A DNA stretch of 47,517 nt from an uncultured Azospirillum sp. GTDB lineage: Bacteria; Pseudomonadota; Alphaproteobacteria; Azospirillales; Azospirillaceae. The first letter of the stretch is position 1. Each line of letters opens with the position of its first letter. The notes under the pieces are model-generated. The model was given only the letters and a program-made list of their open reading frames with translations. It was not told where the DNA came from and did not search any database. Where the stretch lies: assembly GCF_946480385.1 (NCBI RefSeq), contig NZ_CAMLJP010000041.1, forward strand, positions 1-47,517. Direction: 5' to 3'. This document shows, in pieces, positions 1-9,655 of the stretch. The position numbers and the translations under genes were made by a program.

Positions 1-1067
1 CCGATGCGGTTCTGCAGGATCAGCGCGATCAGCATGCCGGCGATCACCACGCCCAGCAGCTTCAGCAGCGCGCCGTAGGCGCCCAGCGGCAGGCCCAGCA
101 CATAGGCGCCTTCCGCCAGGAAATAGCCGTAGACCGCCACCGCGATCAGCCGGCGAGACCAGACATAGCAGCGGCGCGCCCCGGCGTCGCTGGTGTGGAC
201 CAGCCGCAGGTTGGGGGCGTCCGGCGCGAACAGCATGCGCACCAGGATCAGCAGGGCCTGGGTGATGACGGTGGCGTTCACCACCGCCAGCGCCACCAGC
301 CGCACGCGCGGCGCCGGCTCCGTCACCGACAGGATGGTGTAGGCGACGACGATGAATCCCAGGATCGGCGCCAGTTCCAGCACGGCGCGGCCCAGCAGCA
401 TCGGGATGCGCAGCAGGGTGGAGCCGACATGGCGGGCGGCCATCGCCTGTCGCGGCCGGCTGAGCAGCCAGGAGATGCCGCGGGCGGCGGCGGCGCCGAC
501 GGCGAGGATCATCGCCAGCTGGATGGCAATCTGGACCCAGCGGTCGCGCGCCGTATCGTCCTGCGCCTGCCGCTGGACCCAGGACAGCGCCCCCGGCAGG
601 TCGGAGAACACGTTGGCGACCTGCACCAGCTGGCGGCTGACCACGTCCATCCGCGCCGCCAGGAAGGAAAGCGCGCGGGCGCCCAGCGTCTGCGGCAGCG
701 CCGACTCGCCCTCCGCCTCCTTGGCCTGGGCGAGGCCGCGCTGGGCGGCGATCAGGTTGCGCAGCTGACTGACCAGCTGCGCGCGCGCATCCTGGTTTTC
801 CAGCGTGCCGACCAGCGCCTCCAGCTGCTGCACGGTCTTCTCGTCGACCACCACCGGGGCGGCGGAGGCTGGTGCGGCGGCACCGGCGGCCGGAACAGCG
901 GCCGGAGCGGTGGCGGCCGGTGCCGGCGAGGCGGCCAGCGCGGCGGATCCGGCCAAGCCCGCCCCGGCGAGCAGAGCCGCGAGCAGCAGGACGGCGAAGC
1001 CGCCGGACAAAAACAAACGCCAGCCCCGTGCAAGGGCGTGTGCGGCAGGCGTTGCGGACCGGATCAT
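1..1067 (-). CDS. MscS-family mechanosensitive channel, N-terminal part (gene runs off the left edge)
   Basis: The visible part is the first 355 residues or so, read from ATG at 1067 with no stop to position 1. Residues 1-46 form a signal peptide (basic start, long hydrophobic core, then an Ala/Pro-rich segment to about 70). A soluble, probably helical periplasmic segment follows (about 72-165), then several hydrophobic helices near 177-197, 225-247, 255-278, 303-323 and 330-350. This is the architecture of the large YbiO/YbdG-like branch of the MscS family, which release solutes on osmotic downshock. The conserved MscS pore helix and beta domain would lie beyond the window, so the family call rests on architecture and the general feel of the membrane region. 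It is divergent from the sulfite-oxidase-like gene. Another multi-pass inner-membrane protein is possible. Confidence 0.7.
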   Translation of the reverse strand, partial: MIRSATPAAHALARGWRLFLSGGFAVLLLAALLAGAGLAGSAALAASPAPAATAPAAVPAAGAAAPASAAPVVVDEKTVQQLEALVGTLENQDARAQLVSQLRNLIAAQRGLAQAKEAEGESALPQTLGARALSFLAARMDVVSRQLVQVANVFSDLPGALSWVQRQAQDDTARDRWVQIAIQLAMILAVGAAAARGISWLLSRPRQAMAARHVGSTLLRIPMLLGRAVLELAPILGFIVVAYTILSVTEPAPRVRLVALAVVNATVITQALLILVRMLFAPDAPNLRLVHTSDAGARRCYVWSRRLIAVAVYGYFLAEGAYVLGLPLGAYGALLKLLGVVIAGMLIALILQNRI

Positions 1068-1173
1068 CGGCAAATCACTCGACTGGTCTTCGGAAAGCGG
1101 TGGCAAGCAGCGGCAAAGCGGAACCTTGGCGCGGAACTGTGGCTCCAATAAGCCGGGCTTCGGGAAGTTAGTT

Positions 1174-1224
1174 CTCCCGCTTGCGCTTGCCAACCCGACC
1201 GGCTGTTCCTTTTTTAAGCGGGAG
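1174..1224. repeat. 9-bp inverted repeat between divergent genes
   Basis: CTCCCGCTT at 1174-1182 is matched by its reverse complement AAGCGGGAG at 1216-1224, 33 bp apart, with a T6 run just before the right arm. It lies in the 213-bp gap between the MscS-type gene and the molybdoprotein gene. It could be an operator or a weak RNA hairpin; nothing shows which. Confidence 0.35.
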
Positions 1225-1280
1225 CCCCACCGGCAACGCCGGAAATGCAGAAAAGCCAGAATAGCAGAGAAGGACGAGCC

Positions 1281-1994
1281 ATGAACGACACGCCCGCCGG
1301 ATCGGACGGAAGCAGCGGATTGGAACCGGATCGAGAGATCGGGCAGGAGGGCGCCGTCCGCGACAAGCTGGTCGCCACAAAGGAGCAATGGGCGCGCGAC
1401 GGCCGCGCGCTGACCGGCCACGCCGCCGACCCGGCGCGCGACCGGCTGCCGCCCGGCCAGCGTCTGGTGACCGACTGGCCGGTGCTGGACCTCGGCATCA
1501 CGCCGAAGGTGACGACCGCCAACTGGACGCTCGCCGTCGACGGGCTGGTGGAGAACCGTCTGTCCTGGACATGGGAGGATTTCCAGGCCCAGCCGCAGGA
1601 GAGCTTCGTCTCCGACATCCATTGCGTCACCACCTGGTCGCGCTACGACAACCGGTGGGAGGGCGTCAGCGCCCGTCGCCTGCTGGAACTGGCCCGACCG
1701 AAGCCGGAGGCGCGCTTCGTCGTCTTTCATTCCTTCGACGGCTACACCACCAACGTCGCCCTGTCGGACTTCGACGACGACGGCGTGCTGCTCGCCACCA
1801 GCTGGGAAGGCCAGCCGATCAGCCGCGACCATGGCGGCCCGGTACGCATCGTGCTGCCCAAGCTGTATTTCTGGAAAAGCGCCAAGTGGGTGAAGCGGAT
1901 CGAGCTGCTGGCAAGCGACCACAAAGGCTATTGGGAGGTCCGCGGCTACAACAACCACGCCGATCCGTGGCTGGAGGAACGCTATTCCGACTGA
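1281..1994 (+). CDS. sulfite oxidase-like molybdopterin-binding oxidoreductase
   Basis: A 237-residue protein consisting mainly of one oxidoreductase molybdopterin-binding domain (about residues 60-235), the fold of sulfite oxidase and MsrP/YedY. Cys115 in the motif IHCVTTWSRYDNRW is the expected cysteine ligand of molybdenum. The sequence lacks a Tat signal peptide, a heme domain and the dimerisation domain of true sulfite oxidases, so it belongs with the short cytoplasmic YuiH-type proteins whose substrate is unknown. ATG 1281 is preferred over an in-frame ATG at 1245 because GAGAAGGA (1267-1274) sits 6 bp upstream. It stands alone, followed by a tRNA gene. Confidence 0.88.
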   Translation: MNDTPAGSDGSSGLEPDREIGQEGAVRDKLVATKEQWARDGRALTGHAADPARDRLPPGQRLVTDWPVLDLGITPKVTTANWTLAVDGLVENRLSWTWEDFQAQPQESFVSDIHCVTTWSRYDNRWEGVSARRLLELARPKPEARFVVFHSFDGYTTNVALSDFDDDGVLLATSWEGQPISRDHGGPVRIVLPKLYFWKSAKWVKRIELLASDHKGYWEVRGYNNHADPWLEERYSD

Positions 1995-2067
1995 CAAGGG
2001 CGAAGCGGCTCCTCCCCCAAAAGCCACTTTCACCTTGCCGGCGAAACCGTTAAGGTGCGGCGCAAGT

Positions 2068-2144
2068 GGCCCCGTAGCTCATCAGGATAGAGCGCGAGTT
2101 TCCTAAACTTGAGGCAGCAGGTTCGAGTCCTGCCGGGGTCACCA
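2068..2144 (+). tRNA. tRNA-Arg (anticodon CCU)
   Basis: The 77-nt gene folds as a full cloverleaf. The acceptor stem pairs 2068-2074 with 2134-2140 (one G-U), the D stem is GCTC/GAGC, the anticodon stem CGAGT/ACTTG carries loop TTCCTAA with anticodon CCT at 2102-2104, and the T arm is GCAGG/CCTGC with loop TTCGAGT. The discriminator is A2141 and CCA is encoded. It reads AGG, a rare codon in such GC-rich genomes. No clear terminator follows, and ybaK converges on it. Confidence 0.97.
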
Positions 2145-2176
2145 CTTCCGCAAACGCTGTATTCGGTGTGCGACCG

Positions 2177-2659
2177 TCAGTGCGCGACGATGGCGCAGAC
2201 CGTCGCCTTCGTCGCCTTGGCCAGATCGGCGGGGGCCAGCACGATCTGCAGGCCGCGCCGGCCGCCATTCACCACCATTTCCGGCAGCGCTTCGGCGCTC
2301 GCGTCGATGAAGGTCGGCAGCGCTTTTTTCTGGCCCAGCGGGCTGATGCCGCCGACCAGGAATCCCGTGGTCTTTTCCGCCAGCGCCGGGTCGGCAAGGT
2401 CGGCCTTCTTCGCCTTGGCCGCCGCGGCGATGGCCTTCAAATCCAGCTTGGCCGCGACCGGGATGACGGCGCAGGCCAGCGCCTTGGGTTCAAGCTGGAC
2501 GATCAGGGTCTTGTAGACGATGGCCGGGTCGAGCCCGAGCGATTCGGCGGCATGCAGGCCGATGGCGTCGGCCGACGGGTCGTACTCGTACTCCATCAGC
2601 CGGAAGGCGACGCCCGCCGCCTTCGCCGCATTGACCGCCGGTGTCACCTTCGCCGCCAT
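2177..2659 (-). CDS. ybaK: Cys-tRNA(Pro)/Cys-tRNA deacylase YbaK
   Basis: A 160-residue single-domain trans-editing protein of the YbaK/ProX/EbsC family, which hydrolyses Cys-tRNA(Pro) made by mistake by prolyl-tRNA synthetase. Family landmarks are visible: Y-K-T-L around Lys50 (the conserved functional lysine), the VGGISPLGQKK stretch near residues 101-111, IDASAE, and NGGRRGLQI near 130-138. Length and colinearity match the family. The start ATG at 2659 gives the canonical N-terminus (TPAVNAAKAAGV). It lies 107 bp upstream of folE's stop on the same strand, so the two may be independent or loosely co-transcribed. Confidence 0.93.
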   Translation of the reverse strand: MAAKVTPAVNAAKAAGVAFRLMEYEYDPSADAIGLHAAESLGLDPAIVYKTLIVQLEPKALACAVIPVAAKLDLKAIAAAAKAKKADLADPALAEKTTGFLVGGISPLGQKKALPTFIDASAEALPEMVVNGGRRGLQIVLAPADLAKATKATVCAIVAH

Positions 2660-2739
2660 ACCTCACGCCCCGAATTCCGCACCGCTCACTGAAAAACAGC
2701 GGCGGAAGCTTGGCAGGCGGCGTTATGGGTGTAAAGCCC

Positions 2740-2754
2740 TCTCCCCGAAGGGGA
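2740..2754. repeat. CTCCCC/GGGGAG palindrome (family member 1)
   Basis: CTCCCC (2740-2745), loop GAA, GGGGAG (2749-2754), immediately 3' of folE. Read on the minus strand it could act as a weak terminator. The same CCCTCTCC-type palindrome recurs at 35422-35449 and 46918-46939. Confidence 0.5.
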
Positions 2755-2766
2755 GGAGCGAGATCC

Positions 2767-3435
2767 TCACTCCATCCCGCGCGAAGACGGGTTGCCGATC
2801 ATCGTCAGGAATTCGCGGCGGGTCGACGGATCGGTGCGGAAGGCGCCCAGCATGCGGCTGGTCACCATGGTGACGCCGGTCTTGTGGACGCCGCGGGTGG
2901 TCATGCACTGGTGCTGCGCCTCGACCACCACGGCGACGCCCTCGGGCTGCAGGACCTCGTCGATGGTGTTGGCGATCTGCGCCGTCATCTTCTCCTGGAT
3001 CTGCAGGCGCTTGCCATAGGCCTCGACCAGACGCGCCAGCTTGGAGATGCCGACGACGCGGCGGCGCGGCAGATAGGCGACATGCGCCTTGCCGATGATC
3101 GGCACCATGTGGTGCTCGCAATAGGACTCCACCCGGATGTCGCGCAGCACGACCATCTCGTCGTAGCCGTCGGTCTCCTCGAAGGTGCGCGACAGGATCT
3201 CGACCGGGTCGATGCCGTAGCCGGCGAAGAATTCCTCATAGGAGCGGACGACGCGGTCCGGCGTGCCGACCAGCCCTTCGCGCGCCGGGTCGTCGCCGGC
3301 CCAGCGGATCAGGGTGCGCACGGCCTCTTCCGCCTCGGCGCGGGACGGACGGGCGTCGGGCCGGGACAGGCCGGGGCCGCGAAGCACGTTGTCGATCGCC
3401 GGGGGCTTGGCGTGCGGGGTCTTGGTAGCCGTCAC
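2767..3435 (-). CDS. folE: GTP cyclohydrolase I, FolE type
   Basis: Converts GTP to 7,8-dihydroneopterin triphosphate, the first step of tetrahydrofolate synthesis; a cytoplasmic decamer in known cases. The zinc ligands are present: Cys106 and the adjacent histidines in VESYCEHHM, and Cys177 in [11 protein letters not shown]. Other family stretches ([34 protein letters not shown]) are intact. I place the start at GTG 3435 (222 residues) because GGAAAGGA at 3443-3450 lies 7 bp upstream; an in-frame ATG at 3489 would add 18 unconserved residues. It has its own promoter and an unusually long leader. Confidence 0.95.
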   Translation of the reverse strand: MTATKTPHAKPPAIDNVLRGPGLSRPDARPSRAEAEEAVRTLIRWAGDDPAREGLVGTPDRVVRSYEEFFAGYGIDPVEILSRTFEETDGYDEMVVLRDIRVESYCEHHMVPIIGKAHVAYLPRRRVVGISKLARLVEAYGKRLQIQEKMTAQIANTIDEVLQPEGVAVVVEAQHQCMTTRGVHKTGVTMVTSRMLGAFRTDPSTRREFLTMIGNPSSRGME

Positions 3436-3715
3436 GGGAACATCCTTTCCATAACTGGGAAACGCCCTGCGCGAAGACGATGGCCGCAATCCGACGGCCG
3501 TCGCGCAACACGCCCATCGTGTCTGGCGTCACTTCCGTCGTCAGTACGGAGCCGAAGCCTCGGCGGATCAACCGAACGGCTCGTAAGACGAAAAGGAACT
3601 ATCTTATGAACGGAGTGGCGGCGCCCGCCTTCCCATTTCCGCCCAGTTTCCGTCTCCGGGCGCCATTCGGAAGTCCCTAGATTAGGTCCCGCCCCATGGC
3701 CTTCAAGCTACGGAC

Positions 3716-3744
3716 AAAGTACGGACAGCCATGCAGATTGTCAA
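3716..3744 (-). promoter_or_regulatory. sigma-70 type promoter of folE, and long leader
   Basis: On the minus strand TTGACA (3744-3739), a 17-bp spacer and TACTTT (3721-3716) form a near-consensus promoter. Transcription would start near 3709, giving folE an approximately 270-nt leader (3436-3709). I see no gene in the whole 380-bp gap between folE and apaG, and no riboswitch class that I can recognise in the leader. Confidence 0.65.
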
Positions 3745-3815
3745 AGCCGCGTGTTAATTCCTTCCAATATCCACACACATTCTATTGTATTATTCGTCTG
3801 CGTCCCGATCCCGGA

Positions 3816-4208
3816 TCAGTTCAGCTGCATGGGCTGGTGCGGACTGTCCAGCGAGAAGGCCGGAATGGTGACATCGAAGGCGCGCCCGTCCTCCCCCTCC
3901 ATGCCATAGGTGCCGGCCATGATGCCGGACGGCGTGCCGAGCGGGGTGCCGCTGGTGTATTCGAAATGGTCGCCCGGCTCCAGCACCGGCTGCTCGCCGA
4001 CCACGCCGGGGCCCCGCACCTCCTGCACGCGGCCCATGGCGTCGGTGATGCGCCAGTGGCGGGTGCGCAGTTGCACCGTCTCGCTGCCTTCGTTCTCGAT
4101 GCGGACGTGATAGGCCCAGACGAAGCGCCCCTCGGCCGGAGCCGACTGGTCTTCCAGAAAGACGGGCTGAACGGTGACGCGGATGTCATGGGTGACGGCG
4201 GTGTACAT
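3816..4208 (-). CDS. apaG: ApaG domain protein
   Basis: A 130-residue single-domain ApaG protein with a fibronectin-III-like beta fold. Conserved stretches are visible: [12 protein letters not shown] (about 48-59), [16 protein letters not shown] and FEYTSG, then [10 protein letters not shown]. In enterobacteria apaG is linked to Co2+ resistance and sits with ksgA and apaH; the biochemical role is not settled. The start ATG 4208 matches the family's N-terminus; longer in-frame extension upstream is Pro/Arg-rich and unlike the family. A promoter lies about 90 bp upstream. Confidence 0.92.
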   Translation of the reverse strand: MYTAVTHDIRVTVQPVFLEDQSAPAEGRFVWAYHVRIENEGSETVQLRTRHWRITDAMGRVQEVRGPGVVGEQPVLEPGDHFEYTSGTPLGTPSGIMAGTYGMEGEDGRAFDVTIPAFSLDSPHQPMQLN

Positions 4209-4304
4209 GGCGGGCGGTCCGATGAACGGCGCCGGCCGTAAAAACGGGCCGGCGGCTTGGGGGTCCGGCTGGGGATTCCGGGCAGCCGGGCGGCGGTTCC
4301 GCGC

Positions 4305-4333
4305 AGGATAAGGTCCCCTCTCCGCACTGTCCA
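4305..4333 (-). promoter_or_regulatory. candidate promoter of apaG
   Basis: On the minus strand TGGACA (4333-4328), a 17-bp spacer and TATCCT (4310-4305). Start of transcription would be near 4298, about 90 nt before the apaG start codon. Confidence 0.5.
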
Positions 4334-4411
4334 GAACGCGGCCGGACAATGATGCGACATGCCCACACTAGGATGGACACAGTCATGCACAGTCCCCGGG
4401 TCTCGATGGTC

Positions 4412-4440
4412 TTGCGACAGGGGGGAGACGATGATATATG
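4412..4440 (+). promoter_or_regulatory. candidate promoter of the GNAT gene; gene-free stretch 4209-4666
   Basis: TTGCGA (4412-4417), a 17-bp spacer and TATATG (4435-4440) would start transcription near 4447, leaving about 220 nt before the GNAT start at 4667. The 458-bp gap 4209-4666 holds this promoter, the divergent apaG promoter and no convincing gene; the short open frames in it have no recognisable product. Confidence 0.45.
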
Positions 4441-4666
4441 CGCAAGTCCCAGCAACGGCCGAAGAGCCTTGTCCATGTCTCGTTCGCACGTCCTTCGCAT
4501 CCGACGACGGAGCCTCGCACCGCGCATTGCGGTTGCGGCCGTCCTTGGGTCGCGTGCGAACGCCAAAGGCACAACGGGGACCTGACACCCCCGGCCTTCC
4601 GGCGGCGGCGCGATCCGCCCTCCAAAGCCTTCTGAGAAGACTTTCTTCCCGCCGGGAGCCCCACGC

Positions 4667-5383
4667 ATGATCATCACCGTCGAAGAGCCGAAGCACGCCG
4701 CCGCCATCGAAGCCCTGCTGGACGCCTCCTTCGGACCCGACCGTTTCACCAAGACCGCCTACCGGCTGCGCGACGGCGTCGACTCCATCCCCGCCCTGAA
4801 CCTCGTCGCCATCGAGCATGACGAGCATGGGCGCGAGGTTGTGGTGGGCACCATCCGCTACTGGCCGATCCTGGTCGGCGGTACCACCCAGTCCATCCTG
4901 CTCGGCCCCATCGCGGTCGCCGCCCATCTGCAGGGCAGCGGGCTGGGCAGCAAGCTGATCCGGATGAGCCTGAACAAGGCGGTGGCGCTGGGCCACAAGT
5001 CGGTGATCCTGGTCGGCGACGCCCCCTATTACGAGCGGTTCGGCTTCTCCCGCGCCCTGACGCTTGGCATGCAGATGCCCGGTCCGGTCGACATGAACCG
5101 GCTGCTGGGCCTGGAGCTGGTCGAAGGCTCGCTGGCCGGCGCCGCCGGCATGATCGGCAAGCCGGAACAGGCGGACGCGCAGGAGGTTGCCATCGGCGAA
5201 ACCTCGGTTCTTGGCCCGGTCCTCGGCCCGGTGCTGGCCACCTCCATCGACATGCCGGCGGGAGACACCCCCGTCCCTTTCAGCGCCCTGTTCAGCCGGA
5301 CGGCGGCGGAGCGACTTTGGACTGACCGCGTGCGCAGGACCGACTGGTTCTGGCGCGACGGCCTGCAGGCCGGCGCGGCGTGA
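4667..5383 (+). CDS. GNAT family N-acetyltransferase (YhbS-like)
   Basis: A 238-residue acetyl-CoA-dependent acetyltransferase. The N-terminal 145 residues carry the GNAT fold: the acetyl-CoA pyrophosphate-binding loop is the QGSGLGSKLI segment at about 89-98, preceded by the LLGPIAV strand, and followed by the YYERFGFSRA motif near 122-131 that closes the fold. This arrangement is typical of YhbS-type proteins, whose substrates are unknown. The C-terminal 70 residues are outside the core domain and I do not recognise them. It is monocistronic by appearance, with an inverted repeat and the miaB promoter just downstream. Confidence 0.85.
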   Translation: MIITVEEPKHAAAIEALLDASFGPDRFTKTAYRLRDGVDSIPALNLVAIEHDEHGREVVVGTIRYWPILVGGTTQSILLGPIAVAAHLQGSGLGSKLIRMSLNKAVALGHKSVILVGDAPYYERFGFSRALTLGMQMPGPVDMNRLLGLELVEGSLAGAAGMIGKPEQADAQEVAIGETSVLGPVLGPVLATSIDMPAGDTPVPFSALFSRTAAERLWTDRVRRTDWFWRDGLQAGAA

Positions 5384-5434
5384 CCATTCCGACCCTTGGT
5401 CCGGTGTGCGGAAAGCATAAGCTTGCAAACATGG

Positions 5435-5479
5435 GTGGGGCGAAGCGGGATTGACTCGATTCGCCCCACACGCGATACC
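5435..5479 (+). promoter_or_regulatory. miaB promoter inside a 10-bp inverted repeat
   Basis: TTGACT (5451-5456), a 17-bp spacer and GATACC (5474-5479) form a plausible promoter about 95 bp before miaB. The -35 box lies in the 15-bp space between perfect arms GTGGGGCGAA (5435-5444) and TTCGCCCCAC (5460-5469). The arms could be an operator, or an RNA hairpin ending the upstream acetyltransferase transcript. Confidence 0.5.
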
Positions 5480-5575
5480 ATCTTTTCAGGAGCGACGCCG
5501 GACGGACGGCGTGCCGCGCGCCACGCAGAACCGTGAGCGCGCTATTCGTTTTTGTTCCAAGCGGAAGGGTGCGGG

Positions 5576-6966
<1,391 letters not shown>

Positions 6967-6970
<4 letters not shown>

Positions 6971-8064
6971 ACGGTCTGCCCGAACGGCGTATCGACGTTC
7001 AATTCGATGACAACCGGCTTCTGCCGATGCTGTACGGGGAGCATGATCGCCACCTCGCCCGCATCGAATCCCTTCTCGGCGTGTCGCTGATTTCCCGCGG
7101 CAACACCCTGACCATCTCCGGCCCGTCCGAGGCCGCCGAAACGGCGCGGACGGCACTGAACGGCCTGTATGGCCGGCTGACCCGCGGCCAGACCATCGAT
7201 GGCGGCGAGGTCGACGGGGCCGTCCGCATGGCGACCGCCGATGCCGGATTTGCCGGTGTGGCGTCTGGCGAGGAGCCGCGCGCACCCGGCCAGCAACAGG
7301 CGACGATCACGCGGGCGGAAATCGCGCTGCGCACCCGCCGGCGCGGCCCGATCACCCCGCGTTCCCCCACCCAGGCCGCTTATCTGCAGGCCCTGGCGGA
7401 AAGCGAACTGGTCTTCGGTCTCGGCCCGGCCGGCACCGGCAAGACCTATCTGGCGGTGGCGCAGGCGGTGGCCTTGCTGACCACCGGCCAAGTCGACCGC
7501 ATCGTGCTGTCGCGCCCGGCGGTCGAGGCGGGCGAGCGGTTGGGCTTCCTGCCCGGCGACCTGAAGGAAAAGGTCGATCCTTACCTGCGTCCGCTCTACG
7601 ACGCGCTGCACGACATGCTGCCGGCGGAACAGGTGAAGAAGCGGCTGGAATCCGGCGAGATCGAAATTGCGCCGTTGGCCTTCATGCGCGGCCGGACGCT
7701 GGGCAACGCCTTCGTCATCCTGGACGAGGCGCAGAACACCACGCCTATGCAGATGAAGATGTTCCTGACCCGTCTCGGCGAAGGCGGGCGCATGGTCATC
7801 ACCGGCGACATCTCGCAGATCGACCTGCCGTCGGGCACCCGGTCGGGCCTGCGCGACGCGCTGGACATCCTGCGCGGGGTGGAGGGCGTGCGCTTCGTCC
7901 GCTTCACCGACGCCGACGTCGTCCGCCACCCGATGGTCGCCCGCATCATCCGCGCCTATGACCAGGCCGATGCCCGCGAGGCGGCGCGCAAGCAGGCCCG
8001 CCGTGCTGGTTCCGAACCCGGAACGAACAACCGCGAGGCCGGTATCGTTGGAGATCCGGAATGA
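6967..8064 (+). CDS. ybeZ: PhoH-like ATPase (YbeZ)
   Basis: A 365-residue cytoplasmic P-loop ATPase of the PhoH/YbeZ group. Walker A is GPAGTGKT (153-160) and Walker B with the downstream acidic residue is FVILDEAQN (249-257); GDISQIDLP follows as the sensor-like motif. YbeZ is thought to be an RNA helicase-like partner of YbeY, the next gene, in ribosomal RNA processing and quality control. The start is TTG 6967, overlapping the miaB stop, with GGAGG at 6955-6959. The final 30 residues are basic and low in conservation. Overlap with ybeY is 4 bp (ATGA). Confidence 0.93.
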
Positions 8065-8567
8065 CCAGCGCGGTCGACGTCACTGTTTCACGTGAAGCCG
8101 GCGGCTGGGCCGAGGATGCCGAGTGGCTGGCGGAGCGCGCGGCGCTCGCCGCCCTGGGTGCCGCCTATGACGACGAGGAAGGCCCGGCCGAGCTTTCGGT
8201 GGTGCTGGCCGACGACGAGCTGGTCCACCGGCTGAACCGCGAGTATCGCGGCAAGGACAAGCCGACCAACGTCCTGTCCTTCGCCCTGACCGAGGCGGAG
8301 GAGCCGGAGGCGCAAGAGGGCGTGCCGGTGATGCTGGGCGACGTCATCCTCGCCTATGAAACGGTCGCCCGCGAGGCGTCCGAACAGGGGAAAAGCTTCA
8401 AAGACCACATGACTCACCTTGTGATGCATGGTGTTCTGCATCTGCTGGGTTATGATCACGAGACGGACGACGAGGCCGAGGAGATGGAGGCGCTGGAAAC
8501 CCGGCTGCTCGCCACACTCGGAATCGCCGACCCCTATGCTGCCAACCACCAACCGCCGGACCGATGA
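8061..8567 (+). CDS. ybeY: endoribonuclease YbeY (rRNA maturation factor)
   Basis: A 168-residue zinc-dependent endoribonuclease involved in 16S rRNA 3'-end maturation and ribosome quality control. The signature HGVLHLLGYDH (123-133) supplies the three metal-ligand histidines His123, His127 and His133. The upstream KPTNVLSF and LGDVILAYE motifs are intact. Its start codon overlaps the phoH stop and its end overlaps the corC start, so the group is an operon. Codons 8-13 (ACT GTT TCA CGT GAA GCC) break the strong GC-rich codon bias and form a parS-like site; this is the only oddity. Confidence 0.95.
   Translation: MTSAVDVTVSREAGGWAEDAEWLAERAALAALGAAYDDEEGPAELSVVLADDELVHRLNREYRGKDKPTNVLSFALTEAEEPEAQEGVPVMLGDVILAYETVAREASEQGKSFKDHMTHLVMHGVLHLLGYDHETDDEAEEMEALETRLLATLGIADPYAANHQPPDR
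8084..8099. promoter_or_regulatory. parS: parS-like ParB-binding site inside ybeY
   Basis: TGTTTCACGTGAAGCC matches the bacterial parS consensus TGTTTCACGTGAAACA at 14 of 16 positions, with the central palindrome TTCACGTGAA intact. It uses codons that are rare in this genome (TCA, GTT, CGT), which suggests the DNA site rather than the protein is under selection. ParB/Spo0J would load here to organise the origin region. Confidence 0.75.
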
Positions 8568-9520
8568 GCGAGATTTCCGACAGTCGCACGCCCCGTGATG
8601 ACCACGGGGCCGAAGACCATTCCCTGGGCCACCTGTTCAAGGGGTGGCTCCGCACCGTCTGGGGCGGCCGCGAGGACAATTCCCTGCGCGGCACGATCGA
8701 AGAGCTGATCGCCGGCCTGGACGATGCCGCGAGCGAGGACGGCGAGGACTCGCTGGGCGCCGGCGAGCGGGCGCTGCTGACCAACATCCTGAAGCTGCGC
8801 GACCGCACCGTCGCCGACGTCATGGTGCCGCGCGCCGACATCATCTCCGTCGACATCGACACCCCCTTCCCCGCCCTGGTCCAGCGCGTCGCCGAGGAGG
8901 GCCATTCCCGCCTGCCGGTGTACCGCGAGACGCTGGACGACGTGGTCGGCATCATCCACATCAAGGACGTGCTGACCCTGCTGGCGAAGCAGGCCGCCTC
9001 GCCCGAGGGCCTGCGCCAGAAGCCGGACCTGACCGGCATCATCCGCGAGGCGAAGATCGTCGCCCCTTCCATGCATGTGCTCGACCTGCTGGTGCAGATG
9101 CGCCAGACCCGCCAGCACATGGCCCTGGTGGTGGACGAGTTCGGCGGCATCGACGGCCTCGTCACCATCGAGGATCTGGTGGAGGAGATCGTCGGCGAGA
9201 TCGAGGACGAGCATGACGAGACCGCGGCGCCGCGGCTGGTCGAGCGCCCCGACGGCAGCCTGATCGCCGACGCCCGCCTGCCCATCGAGGATTTCGAGCA
9301 CCGCGTCGGCCCGGTCCTGTCCGAGGAAGAGCGCGAAGACATCGACACGCTGGGCGGTCTGGTCGTCTCCATCGCCGGCCGCGTGCCGGGGCTGGGCGAG
9401 CGGCTGATCCATCCCTCCGGCCTGGAGTTCGAGATCGTCGACGCCGACTCCCGCCGCCTGAAGCGCCTGCGCGTCCACAATGCGCCGGCCAACAGTTCGG
9501 AGTTGGCGGAGACGGCGTAA
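8564..9520 (+). CDS. corC: CorC/HlyC family CBS-domain protein
   Basis: A 318-residue soluble protein with two CBS domains (about residues 75-200, containing VMVPRADIISVD, GHSRLPVYRETLDDVVGI and VVDEFGGIDGLVTIEDLVEE) and a C-terminal CorC_HlyC transporter-associated domain (about 225-305). Proteins of this set bind adenosine nucleotides and are linked to Mg2+/Co2+ efflux or, in the older name, haemolysin-like proteins. There is no DUF21 membrane domain, so it is the short CorC form that commonly precedes lnt. It starts at ATG 8564, overlapping the ybeY stop by 4 bp. Confidence 0.9.
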   Translation: MSEISDSRTPRDDHGAEDHSLGHLFKGWLRTVWGGREDNSLRGTIEELIAGLDDAASEDGEDSLGAGERALLTNILKLRDRTVADVMVPRADIISVDIDTPFPALVQRVAEEGHSRLPVYRETLDDVVGIIHIKDVLTLLAKQAASPEGLRQKPDLTGIIREAKIVAPSMHVLDLLVQMRQTRQHMALVVDEFGGIDGLVTIEDLVEEIVGEIEDEHDETAAPRLVERPDGSLIADARLPIEDFEHRVGPVLSEEEREDIDTLGGLVVSIAGRVPGLGERLIHPSGLEFEIVDADSRRLKRLRVHNAPANSSELAETA

Positions 9521-9525
9521 GGATC

Positions 9526-9557
9526 GGGGTGGGGGCCTGACACCTCTCCCCACCCCC
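9526..9557 (+). terminator. strong hairpin after corC, without a U tract
   Basis: Perfect 10-bp arms GGGGTGGGGG (9526-9535) and CCCCACCCCC (9548-9557) with a 12-nt loop. No T run follows, so it may only stabilise or attenuate the corC-lnt message. Confidence 0.4.
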
Positions 9558-9655
9558 ACAACACAGCCCCGCCCACAACAGCCTTGGCGCCCCCGTCCGG
9601 CCGCATTACCTATGGCGCCGCCCGCCATTCTTTGCCGCTGCCGGAGTTTCCCGTC

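Noticed and set aside
195..1151. Open frame of 318 codons on the plus strand
   Set aside because: It is antisense to the channel gene, is rich in Arg/Gln/His as GC-rich shadows are, and resembles nothing.
4186..4752. Minus-strand open frame of 188 codons spanning the apaG-GNAT gap
   Set aside because: It overlaps the divergent promoters and two real genes, with no family likeness and no ribosome site.
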